Shown piece after piece: positions 42,896 to 51,988 of a stretch of 64,000 nucleotides of DNA. The notes under the pieces are model-generated. The model searched no databases and was not told where the DNA came from. It worked only from the letters and a program-made list of their open reading frames with translations. The stretch comes from Brumimicrobium aurantiacum. Lineage in GTDB: Bacteria; Bacteroidota; Bacteroidia; Flavobacteriales_D; Crocinitomicaceae. A program made the translations under genes and the position numbers. The stretch spans positions 1-64,000 of the forward strand of contig NZ_QURB01000011.1 in the NCBI RefSeq assembly GCF_003402975.1. The letters are read 5' to 3'. Every line of letters begins with the position of its first letter. Positions within the stretch are counted from its first letter, which is position 1.

Positions 42896-44350
42896 TTATT
42901 TTTTTGGTGTTTCCTTCAATACTTCCAATAAGAATCCCCAGAACTTCTGAACAGAACTGATAGATACTTTTTCATCAGGAGAGTGTGGGTGCATGATTGT
43001 TGGTCCAAAAGATATCATATCAACACCTGGAAGATGTTTTCCTAGAATACCACATTCTAAACCTGCGTGACAAGCCATAACATTTGGTTTTTCATTGAAA
43101 CGTTTTTCATACATTTCACGCATTGTTTTTAAGATTGCTGAATCTGGATTTGGTTCCCATCCAGGATAATCACCAGTTTGTTCAACATCCGCACCTAATA
43201 AATCAAATACACTGCGAATAGTTCTTGCTACATCTGCTTTAGTAGATTCAACACTACTTCTTTGTAATGATTTTGACTCAAACTTACCATCTTTAATGAT
43301 TACTTGTGCTAAAGAGCTTGAAGTTTCCACAAGATTGTCAAAGTTTAAGCTCATTTTGAAAACACCATTATGGACGGCATTGATCGTGTAAAGCATAGCT
43401 TTTTTCTCATGATTAGCTACCATTTTAGCAGGTGTGTCAACTTCGCTTAAGCTAATTTCAATGCTTGTTTCAACAGGTTTGTATTCCTCTTGAAAAGTAG
43501 CCTCAGAAGTTTTTAAATGTTGTTTGAATGCATCTACATCGGTTGCGGACATTGATACAATTGCAACTGCCTCTCTTGGAATGGCATTTCTTAATCCTCC
43601 ACCATTAAATTCGTGAAGATTTAAGTTTTCATCTGCTTCAATTAAGAAACGCGCCATTAATTTGTTGGCATTTGCACGACCAGAATCGATATCCATTCCA
43701 GAGTGTCCACCTTTCAAACCTTTAATCTCAACTTTGAATGCTTTTGCGTCTTTGTCAGAGTCAACTGTTTCGTAATCGTAAGAAGTATTGGTGTCAATTC
43801 CTCCAGCACAACCGATACTAATTTCATCGTCATCTTCTGTATCAAGATTCAATAAAATTGTTCCTTCATAAAAAGAAGGGTCCAATTCTTTAGCTCCAGT
43901 CATTCCTGTTTCTTCATCAACAGTGAACATAGCTTCTAATGCTGGATGCGGAATATCTGAACTAGCCAATAACCCCATGATTGTTGCAACTCCAATTCCG
44001 TTATCTGCTCCTAATGTTGTTCCTTTAGCTTTTACCCAGTCACCATCTACATACATTTTAATTCCTTCTTTGTCGAAATCGAAATCTGTGTCGTTGTTTT
44101 TCTGGTGAACCATATCAACATGAGACTGTAGAATTACCGTTTGACGGTCTTCCATACCTTCAGTTGCTGGTTTTTTTATGATGATATTACCTATCTTGTC
44201 AGTAGTGGTTTCTAAACCTATGCTTTTACCAAAATCAACCATGAATTGGATCACACGTTCCTCTTTTTTACTTGGACGTGGTACTTCATTCAAGTTCGCA
44301 AAATTTTCCCATATTTCTTTTGGTGCTAGTGCTTTTACTTCGTTTGACAT
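42896..44350 (-). CDS. pepD: aminoacyl-histidine dipeptidase (M20, PepD)
   Basis: 484 residues. Cytosolic metallodipeptidase that splits Xaa-His dipeptides such as carnosine. M20 motifs: S-H-V-D-M-V (first metal His and catalytic Asp), G-A-D-N-G-I-G, D-E-E-T-G-M-T-G (catalytic Glu), H-A-G-L-E-C-G and F-G-P-T-I-M-H-P-H. Full length. The 119 bp upstream are filled with A-A-G-T-T-type repeats. Confidence 0.93.
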   Translation of the reverse strand: MSNEVKALAPKEIWENFANLNEVPRPSKKEERVIQFMVDFGKSIGLETTTDKIGNIIIKKPATEGMEDRQTVILQSHVDMVHQKNNDTDFDFDKEGIKMYVDGDWVKAKGTTLGADNGIGVATIMGLLASSDIPHPALEAMFTVDEETGMTGAKELDPSFYEGTILLNLDTEDDDEISIGCAGGIDTNTSYDYETVDSDKDAKAFKVEIKGLKGGHSGMDIDSGRANANKLMARFLIEADENLNLHEFNGGGLRNAIPREAVAIVSMSATDVDAFKQHLKTSEATFQEEYKPVETSIEISLSEVDTPAKMVANHEKKAMLYTINAVHNGVFKMSLNFDNLVETSSSLAQVIIKDGKFESKSLQRSSVESTKADVARTIRSVFDLLGADVEQTGDYPGWEPNPDSAILKTMREMYEKRFNEKPNVMACHAGLECGILGKHLPGVDMISFGPTIMHPHSPDEKVSISSVQKFWGFLLEVLKETPKK

Positions 44351-44377
44351 GTTTTTTTATTTTTTTAGTTAAAAAGT

Positions 44378-44465
44378 TTTCAAGTTATCAAGTTGGTTAG
44401 TTATCAAGTTCGTTTGTTATCACGTTTTCAAGTTGGTTAGTTCTGAATCTCTTTAGTTTTCAAGT
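44378..44465. repeat. degenerate short repeats before pepD (AAGTTATCAAGTT type)
   Basis: Several direct copies of TTTCAAGTT, TTATCAAGTT and GGTTAG in under 100 bp, matching the repeats on the other side of the four-helix-bundle gene. Confidence 0.6.
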
Positions 44466-44469
44466 TTGT

Positions 44470-44823
44470 TTATTTTTCGTTTAATTTTTTAATAAAGGCT
44501 GAAATTAGTCGGGTTGCATCTAAGCTTAAGTTGTATAGCTTTTCAAATTCTTCGTCTGTAATATATTTGAACTCTTTAGCTAAGTACAGCATTGATCGAA
44601 CCTCTCCACATGAACCTTTAGAAATGTATAAATAACGTATAAATTCTTTATTGGTTTGTCTTTCAAAACCCTCGGCAATATTATTCATTACTGAAACTGA
44701 TGCACGTTGAATTTGATCCTTAATTCCATAATCTTTACTATCTGAAAAACATTGATATACTCCAATTGTTAGTTCTTTTGCTTTCTGCCAGCTTCGGATT
44801 TCTTCAAATTGAAATATTCTCAT
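44470..44823 (-). CDS. four-helix-bundle protein (S23/bVar-like)
   Basis: 117 residues with the family pattern F-E-E-I-R-S-W-Q-K-A, then I-Q-R-A-S-V-S-V-M-N-N-I-A-E-G-F-E-R and F-I-R-Y-L-Y-I-S-K-G-S-C-G-E-V-R-S-M-L. Such proteins occur in 23S rRNA intervening sequences and as stand-alone genes; their function is not settled. The gene is bracketed on both sides by related short repeats, which suggests it travelled as a unit. Confidence 0.88.
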   Translation of the reverse strand: MRIFQFEEIRSWQKAKELTIGVYQCFSDSKDYGIKDQIQRASVSVMNNIAEGFERQTNKEFIRYLYISKGSCGEVRSMLYLAKEFKYITDEEFEKLYNLSLDATRLISAFIKKLNEK

Positions 44824-44829
44824 TTTTTT

Positions 44830-44925
44830 TTAGTTTTCAAGTTAGTTAAAAAGTTATCAAGTTTATCAAGTTATCTAGTGCTCCACTTGAGAACTACTGA
44901 ACTTGAAAACTTGATAACTAATAAA
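44830..44925. repeat. degenerate short repeats after EttA (AAGTTATCAAGTT type)
   Basis: Direct copies of AAGTTATCAAGTT near 44848-44875, and an inverted version (AACTTGAAAACTTGATAACT) near 44900-44919, forming a possible hairpin. Confidence 0.6.
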
Positions 44926-44933
44926 TTACCTGC

Positions 44934-46622
44934 TTAATCATTTGTTAACTTTCTGTACTTTAATCTTTTTGGTGTATGATCACCTAGACGTTTCTTTTTA
45001 TTTTCTTCGTATTCAGAGAAACTTCCTTCGAAAGAGTAAATTTTAGAATCTCCTTCAAAAGCCAAGATGTGCGTACAAATTCTATCTAAGAACCATCTAT
45101 CGTGAGATATTACAACCACACAACCAGCAAAGTTCATAATACCTTCCTCTAATGCACGCAATGTGTTGATATCAATATCATTTGTTGGCTCATCCAATAA
45201 TAATACGTTGGCTTCTGTTTTTAAAGTAAGGGCCAAGTGTAATCTATTTCTTTCACCTCCAGACAAAACTCCAACTTTTTTATTTTGGTCTGAACCAGAA
45301 AATGCAAACTTCGAAATATATGCTCTTGAATTTACTTTCTGATTTCCAATTTCCATTACATCAGTACCTCCAGAAACAACTTCATAAATTGATTTTTCAG
45401 GATCTAAGTCTTCGTGGGCTTGATCTACATAACCTAATTTTACAGTTTCACCAACTTTGAATTCTCCAGCATCAGGCTGTAATTCATCCATGATCATTTT
45501 AAAGATCGTTGTTTTACCAGCACCGTTTGGACCAACAATTCCAACAATACCATTTGGTGGTAAACTGAAGTTTAAGTCATCATATAAAAGTTTGTCACCG
45601 AATGATTTCGCAACATTTACAGCATCAATTACATTGTTACCTAAACGAGGTCCGTTTGGAATAGGAATCTCCAAGTTCATTTCTTTGGCTTTTGTATCCT
45701 CTGACATTAACTTGTCATAGTTACTCAAACGCGCTTTGTTTTTCGCATGTCGGCCTTTTGGATTCATACGAACCCATTCCAACTCACTATCCAACATTTT
45801 CTTTCTTTTCGAAGCTTGTTTGTCTTCTTGCTCTAGTCTTTTCGATTTTTGCTCAAGCCAAGTAGAGTAATTTCCTTTCCATGGAATTCCTTCTCCACGG
45901 TCAAGCTCTAAAATCCATCCAGCAACATTGTCTAAGAAGTATCGGTCGTGAGTTACGGCGATTACTGTTCCTTTGTATTGTTGTAAGTGCTGCTCTAACC
46001 AGTGTATAGATTCTGCATCCAAGTGGTTGGTTGGCTCATCCAAGAGTAAAATATCTGGTTTCTGAAGTAACAAACGAGTCAAGGCAACTCTTCTGCGCTC
46101 TCCACCAGATAAATGTTCAACAGATTGATCGTTTGGTGGACAACGTAATGCATCCATTGCACGGTCTAATTGATTGTCTAACTCCCAAGCATCTAAAGCA
46201 TCAATTTGATCTTGAACTTTTCCTTGTCGGGCAATTAATTTCTCCATTTTATCTGGATCATTCAATACAGCTTCGTCCATAAATGCATTGTTGATTTCTT
46301 CATATTCTTTAAGAATATCAACAGTTCCTTGAACTCCCTCCATTACAATCTCCTTTACGGTTTTTGTAGGATCTAATTCTGGTTCCTGCGGTAAGTAACC
46401 AACAGTATATCCATCTGAAATAGAAAGATCACCAATGAATGATTTATCTAATCCTGCAATGATTTTCATTACAGTAGATTTACCAGAACCATTTAAACCG
46501 ATGATTCCGATTTTCGCACCATAGTAAAATGATAACGAAATATCTTTTATAATTTGTTTTCCTGCTGGCGTTGATTTACTCACGCCCATCATTGAAAAAA
46601 TGATTTTTTTATCGTCTGACAT
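44934..46622 (-). CDS. ettA: energy-dependent translational throttle protein EttA (ABC-F)
   Basis: 562 residues. Two ABC ATPase domains: Walker A G-L-N-G-S-G-K-S-T and G-P-N-G-A-G-K-T-T; signatures L-S-G-G-E-R-R-R-V and L-S-G-G-E-R-N-R-L; Walker B I-L-L-L-D-E-P-T-N-H-L and V-L-L-L-D-E-P-T-N-D. The linker and arm (about 250-320) are the ABC-F type. No membrane segments. Binds the ribosomal E site and gates elongation by ADP/ATP ratio (known for E. coli EttA). A -7-like TACATTTG lies at 46641-46648 (minus strand). Confidence 0.95.
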   Translation of the reverse strand: MSDDKKIIFSMMGVSKSTPAGKQIIKDISLSFYYGAKIGIIGLNGSGKSTVMKIIAGLDKSFIGDLSISDGYTVGYLPQEPELDPTKTVKEIVMEGVQGTVDILKEYEEINNAFMDEAVLNDPDKMEKLIARQGKVQDQIDALDAWELDNQLDRAMDALRCPPNDQSVEHLSGGERRRVALTRLLLQKPDILLLDEPTNHLDAESIHWLEQHLQQYKGTVIAVTHDRYFLDNVAGWILELDRGEGIPWKGNYSTWLEQKSKRLEQEDKQASKRKKMLDSELEWVRMNPKGRHAKNKARLSNYDKLMSEDTKAKEMNLEIPIPNGPRLGNNVIDAVNVAKSFGDKLLYDDLNFSLPPNGIVGIVGPNGAGKTTIFKMIMDELQPDAGEFKVGETVKLGYVDQAHEDLDPEKSIYEVVSGGTDVMEIGNQKVNSRAYISKFAFSGSDQNKKVGVLSGGERNRLHLALTLKTEANVLLLDEPTNDIDINTLRALEEGIMNFAGCVVVISHDRWFLDRICTHILAFEGDSKIYSFEGSFSEYEENKKKRLGDHTPKRLKYRKLTND

Positions 46623-46753
46623 ATTGAATATTTAAGGTTCCAAATGTAAGGATTTTAAATGATTTTTTGCTTAAAGTAGGAAACGATGTTTTAGCCCATT
46701 TATGGGAGGAGAATAAAAAGGAAACCCTTACGTTTTATAATGAAAAACAGGGC

Positions 46754-48232
46754 TTATTTAGGATTAACAACTTTTTGTTTCAAGCATTGACTTACCAATT
46801 CAAAATCTTCATTATTATCTGATAAGACTACCAAGATATCATTTGGTTCAATTTTCGTTGATCCATCTGGTGTTATATAATGATCATTTCTTTTAATCAT
46901 GGTTATTACAGCTGATTTTGGAAAACCAAGTTTAACGATTTTACTTCCTATCATTTTACAATCTGATGTCACGTAAACTTCATGCATTACGGCTTTCGGA
47001 GAATTGGTAATAAAACGATCATGCTCAGTTATGATTTTTTTACCGTCAGGTAAATCAACTTTTAACCATTTTGCAAAAATACTCAGTGTCGTTCCTTGTA
47101 AAAGAACTGAAGTTACAGAAATAAAGAACACAATATTAAAAATGATATTTGCTTTATCAATTCCTGCAATAAGAGGATAGGTGGCAAAAACAATCGGAAC
47201 AGCCCCTCTTAAACCAACCCATGAAATGTAAAATCTTCTTTTTAGTTTCATTTTGAAAGGTAGCAAACTGATAAAAACAGCAAGTGGTCGAGCAATAAAA
47301 ATTAAGAATAAAGAAATCAATAAACCAATTCCCATAAATGGAACCACATGTGAAGGGAAAACCAGAAGTCCAAGCGTAAGGAATAGTATGATTTGCATCA
47401 ACCACGCTAAACCATCATACATATTTAAGATGGTCTTTTTGGATATTAAATCTTGATTCCCTAAGTAAACTGCACAAATATAAATAGCAAGAAATCCATT
47501 CCCCCCAAGTGCATCTGTTGCCGAAAAAGTGATGAACATCATTGCAATCATCAGAACAGGGTAAAGTCCTTCAAATCCTAGTTTGATATTATTGATTATG
47601 TTTTTACTTAATACTCCAAAAGCAAATCCTAAAATTCCACCTAAAATCATTTGGAGTAAGAACATAGGAAGGATAGAAGCTAAACTTTGCTCTGGATTGG
47701 TAACAAGAGTTAAGAACGAAATTGTAAGAACATAAGCCATAGGGTCATTACTTCCACTTTCTAGCTCTAATGTTGGTCTTAAATTAGCTTTTAGTGCAAT
47801 GTTTTTAGAACGTAATATTGAGAAAACCGCAGCTGCATCTGTTGAGGAAACAATGGCTCCAAGCAATAAACTTTCGAATAATGAGAAGTCTGTAAGCCAA
47901 TTTACAAATAAACCAACTGACATGGCAGTCAAAAATACACCAACAGTAGAAAGAGCTATACCTTCTTTCAAAATGGGCTTTACGGTTTTCCAATTAGTGT
48001 CGAGTCCCCCAGAAAACAAGATGAAGTTTAGTGAAACAATTCCAATAAATTGAGCAATTTGAGGATCGTCAAATTTAATTCCAACGATTCCTTCAGAACC
48101 TGCCATCATACCTATTGTTAAGAATAGAAGTAAGGTCGGAACACCAAATCTAGAAGATGTTTTACCGATAACTATACTGATAAATAGGAGGAAAGAACCT
48201 ATGAGAAGAATGTTTTCAATTGTTAGAATCAT
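46754..48232 (-). CDS. potassium/proton antiporter, CPA1 type with RCK_C domain
   Basis: 492 residues. About 12-13 membrane segments in residues 1-390, with the antiporter helices (G-S-N-D-P-M-A-Y and S-S-T-D-A-A-A-V-F). The C-terminal 410-485 forms a TrkA-C/RCK_C domain (I-V-K-L-G-F-P-K-S-A-V-I-T-M-I-K-R). This is the NhaP2/CvrA-like layout for K+/H+ exchange. Monocistronic. Confidence 0.88.
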   Translation of the reverse strand: MILTIENILLIGSFLLFISIVIGKTSSRFGVPTLLLFLTIGMMAGSEGIVGIKFDDPQIAQFIGIVSLNFILFSGGLDTNWKTVKPILKEGIALSTVGVFLTAMSVGLFVNWLTDFSLFESLLLGAIVSSTDAAAVFSILRSKNIALKANLRPTLELESGSNDPMAYVLTISFLTLVTNPEQSLASILPMFLLQMILGGILGFAFGVLSKNIINNIKLGFEGLYPVLMIAMMFITFSATDALGGNGFLAIYICAVYLGNQDLISKKTILNMYDGLAWLMQIILFLTLGLLVFPSHVVPFMGIGLLISLFLIFIARPLAVFISLLPFKMKLKRRFYISWVGLRGAVPIVFATYPLIAGIDKANIIFNIVFFISVTSVLLQGTTLSIFAKWLKVDLPDGKKIITEHDRFITNSPKAVMHEVYVTSDCKMIGSKIVKLGFPKSAVITMIKRNDHYITPDGSTKIEPNDILVVLSDNNEDFELVSQCLKQKVVNPK

Positions 48233-48434
48233 ACAATGTATTACTTGTATTTAACTTCAAATCAATCAATGCCTATAAAATCTCAGGTGAGTTTCTTTAT
48301 AGCTTTCCCTTTTTTCAAAGTCAAATTGGTTTTTAAAATCAATTTAATTGCAAAAATAACAAAATTAGGATGCTGAAAAATTTGTCATTATGGAATTATG
48401 CTTGACTCTAATAAAATGTAAAAAAATAAATAAT

Positions 48435-49010
48435 TTATAACTCGTTTTGCTCAATTGGAGTGATTTCCCCCTTTTTACTTTGTTCTTTATTCATTAAAAA
48501 TGAATGAATTAAAGTGACTAAGAATAGGATGAGATAGAGGATTTTGTCAAAAAAAGAAATATCCTCAATGAAGTATTGAAATCCCAAAACAAAAAACATA
48601 TAAATAAAATGAATGGCCAATCCTCCGAGTAGAATAAAAGGGTATAGTTTTAATTTTCTATACATTAATATTATTCCGATTAAAATTAAAAGCCAAATAA
48701 ATAAATTATTAAAATAAAAGTTGGTGATGGAACCTAAAAATTCCTCTCCATTAAATCCAAGATTTTGACCATTTTTTATAATCACCTCATGAACAGAAAA
48801 CCCTTTATTTTGTTGAATAACTTTAGAACTTAAAAGTACAAAATAGCTAACGGCGTTCCATAAGGCCAATAAACACCATGAAAATAAAGCAAAAGAAAAC
48901 ATGAGTCGAGTGAAACCATCGGGTTTCGTTTTCCCTAAAATTAATTGTTTTATGCGAACAAATAATGGAATAGCATCTTCTGGTTTTATTTCTCCAATGG
49001 GTTTTTTCAT
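48435..49010 (-). CDS. membrane protein of unknown function
   Basis: 191 residues with four predicted membrane segments (about 36-60, 95-115, 120-145 and 158-178) and charged ends. No family recognised. Its start overlaps the stop of the upstream SpmA/B-like gene by one base, so it is translationally coupled and probably works in the same membrane process. Confidence 0.65.
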   Translation of the reverse strand: MKKPIGEIKPEDAIPLFVRIKQLILGKTKPDGFTRLMFSFALFSWCLLALWNAVSYFVLLSSKVIQQNKGFSVHEVIIKNGQNLGFNGEEFLGSITNFYFNNLFIWLLILIGIILMYRKLKLYPFILLGGLAIHFIYMFFVLGFQYFIEDISFFDKILYLILFLVTLIHSFLMNKEQSKKGEITPIEQNEL

Positions 49011-50242
49011 TAGGTGTAGAATAGGAATGAAATAAATATGGCTGCAATAATTCCGGCTAAATCAGCAATTAATCCAACTCCTGCAGCATATCTTGTTTTC
49101 TTAATTCCAACTGAACCAAAGTAAACCGCTAACACATAAAAAGTAGTTTCTGTTGAACCTTGGAAAGTAGCAGACATTTTACCGATAAAAGAATCGACAC
49201 CATGTGTTGCAAATGTTTCCAACATCATTCCACGTGCTGCTCCACCACTAAATGGTTTCATAAATGCAGTTGGCAATGCTTCAATAAATTCTGTGTTGGC
49301 TACAGAGGCTAATTTTAAAAGATAACGAACGCCGTCAAACATCATTTCCATCGCTCCGGAAGCTTTGAATACTCCAATAGCAACAAGTATGGCAACAAGG
49401 TAAGGCACAATTTTTATCGCTACATCGAAACCTCCTTTTGCCCCGTCAATGAATACTTCATATACATTGATTTTCTTTCTAATTCCTAGTCCTAAAAAGA
49501 CAATAATCACAGAAAAGAGGAGGAGGTTACCTCCAACATTTGATACTGGTTCTACCAACTCAGGATTGTTGTAGAGTAAAAGCAATAACCCCACAATAAA
49601 AAGTGTGAGTGTGCCTAAATAAGCCAATATCGTTTTGTTAAGTAAATTGATTTTTTGTTTAATAGAAACCACGATTAGTCCGATTAATGAAGCGAAAAAA
49701 GTGGAAAATAAAATTGGTAAAAATACTTCAGATGGAGAAACAGATCCTGCGCCGCTTCTGTAGGCTAAAATACTCACAGGAATAATGGTTAATCCTGAAG
49801 TGTTGAGCACCAAAAACATGATTTGTGCATTGGAAGCCGTATCCTTTTTAGGATTTAATTCTTGTAACTGTCCCATAGCTTTTAATCCTAGTGGAGTAGC
49901 GGCATTGTCCAGTCCAAGCATGTTTGCGCTGAAGTTCATCATCATGGAACCAACTGCTGGGTGATCTTTCGGAATGTCAGGAAAAAGTTTCCCAAACAAT
50001 GGAGAAACGACTTTGGTTAAGGCACGGATGGCCCCACCTTTTTCACCAATCTCCATGAATCCCATCCACAAGCATAGAGCTCCTGTTAGGAATAATGCAA
50101 TTTTAAACGCCAATTCAGCGCTTTCAAATAAGGCATCCACCATTTCCTTGAAAATCATCATGTCTCCAAAAAAGAACAATTTCCCAAGTCCAACAGCTAA
50201 GGCTGATAAAAATAATCCAATCCACAGTCTATTCAATAACAT
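49010..50242 (-). CDS. SpmA/SpmB-like fused nucleoside-recognition membrane protein
   Basis: 410 residues, polytopic. Two nucleoside-recognition (Gate) halves: N-terminal (G-D-M-M-I-F-K-E-M-V-D, then F-L-T-G-A-L-C-L-W-M-G) and C-terminal (F-I-D-G-A-K-G-G-F-D-V-A-I-K-I-V-P-Y). This is the fused spore-maturation-protein form found in non-sporulating Bacteroidota; substrate unknown. 29 nt downstream of the GATase-like gene's stop on the same strand. Confidence 0.85.
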   Translation of the reverse strand: MLLNRLWIGLFLSALAVGLGKLFFFGDMMIFKEMVDALFESAELAFKIALFLTGALCLWMGFMEIGEKGGAIRALTKVVSPLFGKLFPDIPKDHPAVGSMMMNFSANMLGLDNAATPLGLKAMGQLQELNPKKDTASNAQIMFLVLNTSGLTIIPVSILAYRSGAGSVSPSEVFLPILFSTFFASLIGLIVVSIKQKINLLNKTILAYLGTLTLFIVGLLLLLYNNPELVEPVSNVGGNLLLFSVIIVFLGLGIRKKINVYEVFIDGAKGGFDVAIKIVPYLVAILVAIGVFKASGAMEMMFDGVRYLLKLASVANTEFIEALPTAFMKPFSGGAARGMMLETFATHGVDSFIGKMSATFQGSTETTFYVLAVYFGSVGIKKTRYAAGVGLIADLAGIIAAIFISFLFYT

Positions 50243-50271
50243 AGCTGCTAAGTTCTAAAAAATAGTGTGAA

Positions 50272-50844
50272 TCAATTTGATTTGGCCAATGAAATATTCA
50301 CAAAGTTATCAATAACAACGGCCCCTAAATTTCCAGAAACTTCAGGAAGAAACTGAACACCATAAATGTCTTCCCCGTTTTTTTTCATGGCTTCGTTAAT
50401 GCTGTAATCGGAACTTGCTAAAAGTTGAAATCCTGGAGGAATTGAGATTGTTCCTGCATTGTCTTTAATGAACTGTACTTCTTGGGGTAATTTGTCAAAA
50501 ATACCATCAGTATCGATAATTCCAACGGCTACTGTTTCGTTTCTATAGGGTTCATAGGCAGGTCTTGCATCAAAACAAACACCCAGCAAATGGTGTCCAA
50601 CTCCAATACCTAGAACAGGAACATCCAGCGTAAGCGTGATTTTTATTTTTTCAATGTACTTCTCTACATTGGTTTCGTGAATCGAAATGTGTGCATGTGA
50701 AATTATAACCGCAAGAGGGTTTATAGCTTTTAATTCCTCAGGTGTGATATCGTAAATTGAAATTGTTTTATAGTCGATGTATTGGTCAACTAGATCTTCT
50801 AGTTTATAAATAAAAGAGTAACCACAATCAACAATCAAAATCAT
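50272..50844 (-). CDS. class I glutamine-amidotransferase-like protein with inactive site
   Basis: 190 residues with the GATase-1 fold (I-V-D-C-G, V-L-G-I-G-V-G-H-H at 77-85, Y-G-V-Q-F-L-P-E-V at 161-169). The nucleophile position reads Gly81 (family: G-[IV]-C-x-G) and the catalytic His reads Leu166 (family: V-Q-F-H-P-E); the Glu is retained. It therefore cannot hydrolyse glutamine in the usual way and is probably a binding or regulatory pseudoenzyme. The start overlaps the preceding lipoprotein gene by 4 nt. Confidence 0.8.
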   Translation of the reverse strand: MILIVDCGYSFIYKLEDLVDQYIDYKTISIYDITPEELKAINPLAVIISHAHISIHETNVEKYIEKIKITLTLDVPVLGIGVGHHLLGVCFDARPAYEPYRNETVAVGIIDTDGIFDKLPQEVQFIKDNAGTISIPPGFQLLASSDYSINEAMKKNGEDIYGVQFLPEVSGNLGAVVIDNFVNISLAKSN

Positions 50845-51275
50845 ATTTTAGGTGCTTTTAGTCCTCCAAACTGCCATGTCGTTTTACTACCATCCAATTT
50901 ATACAGCCAAAGTTTAAAATTACTAGCTTCTTTAATTATGTAACGCTGTTTTCCGAAACCTTCATAGTCAAGGATAAGGTTAAAATCCCCATATTGGTCC
51001 AATTCAACATTATATTTTCCTTTTTTACCTTTATTACTGCCTAAATTGATGAGTTCTTGTTCTCTAAATGTATTGTTTAAGTGAAATGTAAGTGTTTTTC
51101 TGTATTCTTCCATTGCTGAGAACTCTTTATCTCCTGGACGATCAGAGTTTTTCATTACCCATACTTTTGCACTATGTCCATTTAATATTTGAATAGGAAA
51201 TTCACTTTGCAATGTTGCTTCCGAAATGCAAGAAGTAAAAAGTAAGGTAATGATGATGTAAAATAGTGTTTTCAA
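50841..51275 (-). CDS. small lipoprotein
   Basis: 144 residues. Lipobox L-L-F-T-S-C at about residue 16. The mature part is strand-rich and ends with W-Q-F-G-G-L. Function not recognised. Four-base overlaps with both neighbours (upstream lipoprotein gene, downstream GATase-like gene) indicate one transcript. Confidence 0.7.
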   Translation of the reverse strand: MKTLFYIIITLLFTSCISEATLQSEFPIQILNGHSAKVWVMKNSDRPGDKEFSAMEEYRKTLTFHLNNTFREQELINLGSNKGKKGKYNVELDQYGDFNLILDYEGFGKQRYIIKEASNFKLWLYKLDGSKTTWQFGGLKAPKI

Positions 51276-51988
51276 AAGATGAGTTGTTTTTCGTCAATTC
51301 TTTCCTTAATGGCTTTCGAGGCGGTCTCTTTAAGTTTTTTTGATTTGAATTCACCTTCCAAATCACCAATAGCCTCAACAAAATGATATTTTCCGTCTTT
51401 GTATTTTAAAAGTACATCATATCGATCAAAGTTATTGTTACCAAGGTCATCAAAAACAGCAACAATTAAATCGTCAACTCCACTGTTTTGTGAAATACGT
51501 TCAACTAAGTAACCAACAATACCGTTCATTAATACTAATTTTCCTTTTTCTCTTACGAAAATTAATAATCTTCGATAAGGGTAATTATTTACTCCAGCTC
51601 GAACTTGAAGCATAAAAGCATCTTCTATTCGTCTGTTGTGATTGTAAGGAAAAAATTTAAAAAATCGGGAGCTACAAGGAGTAGAACTATTGGCAACAGA
51701 ATCATTAAGTTTAGGATTACACAAGTGAGTTTCAATCAATAATTCATAATACTTTTTGTCTTGAAAACCACCTATGGTAAATAAGCCGCTGTCTTTAATT
51801 GTATCTTTTTCTTGAGATGAATCATTTTTTTTTATAGACTCAACTTCTTCTTTTGAAGTGTTTTGTTGTTGAACTTTATGATTGTTACTTTTATCTGTTT
51901 TTACTGATTTTTCTACAGATTCTTCCCTGTTTTCAGTACAAGAAAATAGTAGAAATAAGGACAATATGAAAGCAAATTGTTTTATCAT
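51272..51988 (-). CDS. lipoprotein of unknown function
   Basis: 238 residues. Lipobox L-L-F-S-C near residue 17, followed by a long polar linker (20-65) and a globular domain from about 70. No motif recognised. Starts in a 4-nt overlap with the GIN-domain gene upstream and ends in one with the next lipoprotein gene. Confidence 0.7.
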   Translation of the reverse strand: MIKQFAFILSLFLLFSCTENREESVEKSVKTDKSNNHKVQQQNTSKEEVESIKKNDSSQEKDTIKDSGLFTIGGFQDKKYYELLIETHLCNPKLNDSVANSSTPCSSRFFKFFPYNHNRRIEDAFMLQVRAGVNNYPYRRLLIFVREKGKLVLMNGIVGYLVERISQNSGVDDLIVAVFDDLGNNNFDRYDVLLKYKDGKYHFVEAIGDLEGEFKSKKLKETASKAIKERIDEKQLIF

